Source: Malus domestica (taxonomy: Eukaryota > Streptophyta > Magnoliopsida > Rosales > Rosaceae). From it: a stretch of 64,000 bases of DNA. Every line of letters begins with the position of its first letter. The first letter of the stretch is position 1. Of this stretch, positions 60,550 through 64,000 are shown in pieces. The stretch is taken from contig NC_091670.1 in assembly GCF_042453785.1 (NCBI RefSeq), positions 40,435,501-40,499,500 of the forward strand, written 5' to 3'. The notes below the pieces were generated by a model. It was given only the letters and a program-made list of their open reading frames with translations. It was not told where the DNA came from and did not search any database. Made by a program: the position numbers and the translations under genes.

Positions 60550-60912
60550 CTTTTGTATTATTTTCTCAGTGAGGCTTAACAGACAAAGAAAACAGTGGAT
60601 ACTTCCACTAGTTGAGTAGAAGGTGACGACCTTAATGAAACAACTATGAAGGTGGCTATTAGCTACATCAGCGCTCAAATTCTTTCATCGTCCCTGGCAT
60701 CGATGATCAACCCCGGGAACATTTAGGTTTTGATCTTCAGCCATCCTAGTCCTCAGGACCCAACACAATATTATTCATTCTTATATATTTCCTTTAAAAG
60801 ATGCAAAAGGTGTTGATACGTCCTATCCACATAGAAAGCTTACCCTCTTCCACTGTTATTTTGTGATGTTTCGTTGTTTGAAAATTTGCAGGGAACAGCA
60901 ATCATACTCGAT

Positions 60913-62311
60913 ATGGCAAAAAGCTCTGTCGATGCTGAATATGCTCGGGGTCTGTTCATCTGTTTTTAACTAGTTAATTTTATAGTTTTTGCAATACTCA
61001 TATGCCTATTTTGTTTGTTTTAAATATTTTGATGTTAATTTTTGGATGTTTAATATTTCCACCAGAGTTATGATATTTGTTCCTTTTTGAATTGGAAGTT
61101 GCTTTATTGAAAGAAAAAGAAGAAGACATAAATTATGATTTTCTGCTTCTGTTTGGTGTGAATTTTGAATCTTGATGATTGTTTTCTTTCCATTTTTTTT
61201 GGAATAAAGGAAACTTTGCGATTTCAAGGCCCATTGGTGTGTTAAAGTGAAAGGATGGGTACGAATTTTACTCGGTCAATATCCTATGCACGTTTGCATT
61301 TTTTGAACGCAGTACTACTTTGAGCTTCCATACATGTGATTTGCGGAGAAGGGTGGTATGTATGATAAGTTGCAGGAGACTATCATGAAGGAGAATGCCG
61401 CTTGGATTGCCGCGAGGCCTGACATTCCTGGCAAGGAGGATGCCATGAGGAATATTGAGTTAGTTGCCAATTCCCTTGTTGTCTTGAGTTGTCTTGATTA
61501 ATTTGTACTGCTTCAATAGATTGGGATGTTGTTTTTCCATTTACGCTTTTGATATGTGTTCAGGTTATATATTAAGATATTCAAACACAAACTCCATACT
61601 TGTGCAAAAGCTTGGGAGTTAAGGGAGAAGCGTCGAGGCTTTGTACCAGTAAGAATTTCACCCTGTCAAATTTATGTTTTACTTCCTCTCCATGCGTTCA
61701 TTCAATTGGATACATATTATAATTTGAGCTCCCATACAGGTGATTGTGAAGGATGGAAGGAGTGACATTCCTTACGTTGAGTATGACAAGTTAATTTCCA
61801 ATTCCCTTTTGCTTTAGTTATCTTATTTTTGTTGTTACCGTGGATTAGTCGTTTATGTTTTCGGTATATGTTCGGAAATTCATCTGCAAAGGAAGAAGAC
61901 ATTTGTGTTCATAGTTCCTTGTCTTATACGAAGGCGGGTTCTTATTGCCTGTTCTGTTAATTTAATTTCTGTCTACAGAATGCTTGTCCACGGTGAGCTG
62001 CCTCTTGGTGAATATAGTTATTTCATTCGGGCATGGATCGGGTGGCTCAACATAGACACCATAGACAAGCCTATTTTTGTTTCCTTCAAGAACATTGAGC
62101 CTCCCATTGGTGAGTTCAAACTCAACCTTATTTTAGTTTTAGGCTTAAATATGCCATCTTGTTCCCAAAGTTAAAGTTGTGGCTGTTGAAATAATACTTC
62201 CAATGTTTTGATAGGTGCCTTGATGTCTGAAGTCGATGAGCAAAACAAGGACGAAGATGGATTCCTCCATGTCACCTACGGTGGAGAAGGGAAGGCCCAT
62301 GGAACCATCAA

Positions 62312-62348
<37 letters not shown>
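60913..62348 (+). pseudogene. divergent ATG8-like, copy B (damaged)
   Basis: Same exon plan as copy A: 60913-60949, 61210-61258, 61349-61458, 61564-61648, 61740-61789, 61979-62109, 62215-62348. The ATG8-like core is open: RRGFVPVIVKDGRSDIPYVE, GELPLGEYSYFIR, DKPIFVSFKN, GALMSEVDEQNKDEDGFLHV, TYGGEG. Exon 2 is 10 bp shorter than in copy A and reads into TGA at 61248-61250. The C-terminal extension has been overrun by a (GA)n microsatellite (62316-62345) that codes Glu-Arg repeats and ends at TAG 62346-62348. A shorter product starting from the Met in exon 3 cannot be excluded, so this may be a gene with altered N-terminus rather than a dead copy. Confidence 0.75.
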
Positions 62349-62351
<3 letters not shown>

Positions 62352-62362
62352 GAGAGAGAAGA
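62316..62362. repeat. (GA)n microsatellite inside ATG8-like copy B
   Basis: GA dinucleotides with a single T interruption at 62346. Copy A has no such tract at the matching site (GAGCAAGAATGGAGAGAGAAG). Confidence 0.95.
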
Positions 62363-62679
62363 CAACGCCTGGGTCTAATTTATTGTTGCGGAGAGGAGTT
62401 ATGCCAATTTCAAGGTGTAATGGAAAACTACACCAATAAACCAAAATAATATATATTTTTCTTCAACCACTTGCTTAGTTATTATATTTTTCTTTTATCG
62501 ATTTCAAATTTCTATGTCCAAGATGAGAAGTTATGCTAATTTCATAAATGAATCACTTTTCTCCCAAAATAATGCAATTGACAAGGATACAATACATTGT
62601 TGTCTAACTCTTTTATAATTCCCTCAAAACGAAAAAGTATTCACACCTATCTTCAAATGTATTGAACTCCGTCACTCTT

Positions 62680-63367
62680 AGAGCACTTTAACCTCTAACA
62701 AATGTGCTAGCCCAAAGTCTATTTTTTAGGCTAGCGCCCCCCCCCCCCCTCCCCCAAAAAAACCCACTCCATCACCCAATAGGTTGGCCCAAAATGGAGG
62801 CCAGCTTTGAGCCCAGCACATAATGGACTGAGTAAGAGACCGGCCTACATAACTCAAGGCTGATGTCAGCTATGTGATTTTTTTTTTTGCCGCTGGCGTG
62901 TGGGATATACATGCGTGTGGGCGCGCATTCCAGCATTAAAAAAAAGGGGAGAATCTTAAGGGCCATGTGTCCACTTTTGGGCTGTTGGGTTTCCTTTTTT
63001 GAAATCCAACGGTCCAGATTAATTAACTTAATAAAAAATTATAAAAAATTGTTTAAAAAAAAAAGAAGATTTTTTTTTATATATAAATACCTAACCATCT
63101 TTTACAAAAAATGTACTTTTGGAAAATGACACGTGACGAGACAAGATTAGATAAAAATTCTATCCGAAAATAAAAATAAATTTATTTTTATTATTTTATA
63201 AAAATATTAATAATATTTTAATACGAATTGACTAAACTCTTGCCTCATTTTTTTAAGGGTAGAGGTGCACTTGGTCAATTATTGTTCATTGGAGTCAATT
63301 ACTATTCATTTTGGTGGATTAGTTGAACTTTAGGCCAGCTCATTTTTCAAAGGTAGAGTTGCTCTAA
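62680..63367. mobile_element. non-autonomous inverted-repeat element
   Basis: The left end TTAGAGCACTTTAACCTCTAA and right end AGGTAGAGTTGCTCTAA are inverted, and pairing extends through TGCTAGCCCAAAG / CTTTAGGCCAGCTC. The interior has a poly-C run (62741-62752) and is AT-rich in its right half. No coding frame. Confidence 0.65.
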
Positions 63368-64000
63368 TAGTAACCATACGAACATGAAGTATCATTAATT
63401 AACCCAAATAATCCTCTACGCACCACACCATACAACATACCTAATATCGGTTTGCAACTTTCTGGGCAAATTCCCGCACACAAATGATGTCACCAAACTG
63501 ATTCCAATTACATGATGTATTAAGAACAACAATTACACACATAAACGTGCACGCAAAGGTGGCCTTTTCGTACAAATGATCACCATTTGATGTCATCCAG
63601 ATCCAAGTTTTAAACCATGCATCTCGCACTGCATGGGCGCGGGGCACGTGCGGGGCAAAAACCGACGTCAAACGCAGGCAGGAGGACTCAGGATTCCCAT
63701 AACCTAAACATTTCGACTTGTGCGTTTTCTTGGAGTCATCAACTAGCCATGCCTTCCAAGTTATTATTTGCAGCAGATTAAACTAACAAGTAATTAAGCA
63801 GCAGCACCAACAAACTTTCAGCTTCGAAACCACTCCAAGTCCAACCTTCCCAATCCATAATATTTTTTGGGATGTGATATCTATTCATTCTTTTTTATTT
63901 CTTCCACATTTTTTTAGTTTTCAGTTGTCGGATCGGATGAATTGAAGAAGATCAACGAACATAATTTATCAAGGGGTGTGTGAGAAGTAAAAAAAATGTG
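63368..64000. other. terminal spacer
   Basis: No recognisable gene or element. The interval contains a GC-rich GGGGCACGTGCGGGG motif at about 63640. A gene could begin beyond the window edge. Confidence 0.35.

Noticed and set aside
63620-63665. GC-rich GGGGCACGTGCGGGG as a promoter
   Set aside because: Isolated motif at the window end with no gene in view.

Overview
The window is nuclear DNA of a eudicot plant. Evidence: GT-AG introns with short phase-conserved exons, plant-specific families (STRUBBELIG-type LRR kinase, CSE/MAGL-type hydrolase, a CHR27/28-type SWI2/SNF2-RING protein), plant Ty1/copia and Au-SINE-like elements, many short inverted-repeat elements and AT-rich gene-poor spacers. 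My impression is Rosaceae (apple/pear-like), but the sequence alone does not prove it.

Layout: 1-2.1 kb repeats; 2.1-3.1 kb intronless alpha/beta hydrolase (+); 4.0-11.7 kb twelve-exon SNF2/RING helicase-like gene (-), reconstructed with all exon phases in register (1,387 aa); 13.95-16.2 kb six-exon GID8-type LisH/CTLH gene (+); 16.6-16.9 kb small unknown protein (-); 17-21.3 kb no recognisable gene; 21.4-22.6 kb intronless kelch protein (+); 22.6-30.4 kb spacer with MITE-like elements and a paired G-box segment; 30.4-31.4 kb putatively lipidated MGCC protein (-); 31.4-37.8 kb MITE-rich spacer; 37.8-42.8 kb sixteen-exon STRUBBELIG-family receptor with a degenerate kinase (+).

The last third is different in character. 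At 43.9-45.7 kb lies a hAT-like non-autonomous transposon with an 8-bp target duplication and a cargo that includes what looks like a Ty3/gypsy LTR start. At 46.96-48.5 kb is an intronless gene of unknown family, built from two tandem copies of a ~180-residue domain. At 51.5-62.4 kb are two tandem, strongly divergent ATG8-like genes. They keep the canonical ATG8 intron positions but have an extra N-terminal exon set, an internal exon duplication and a C-terminal extension. The first copy is open (231 aa); the second has a frameshift and a microsatellite-derived stop. A third trace of the 5' end lies upstream. A 6-kb Ty1/copia element (5-bp TSD CATTG) sits between the copies; its left LTR was later hit by a MITE and by a second LTR element now reduced to a solo LTR. 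Two Au-SINE-like sequences also lie between the copies, one 5'-truncated and flanked by a 27-bp direct repeat.

The conserved genes do not form one pathway. Several touch protein turnover (GID8 of the CTLH E3 ligase, the RING/SNF2 protein, ATG8-like). The most novel material is the divergent ATG8-like pair and the two-repeat orphan protein.
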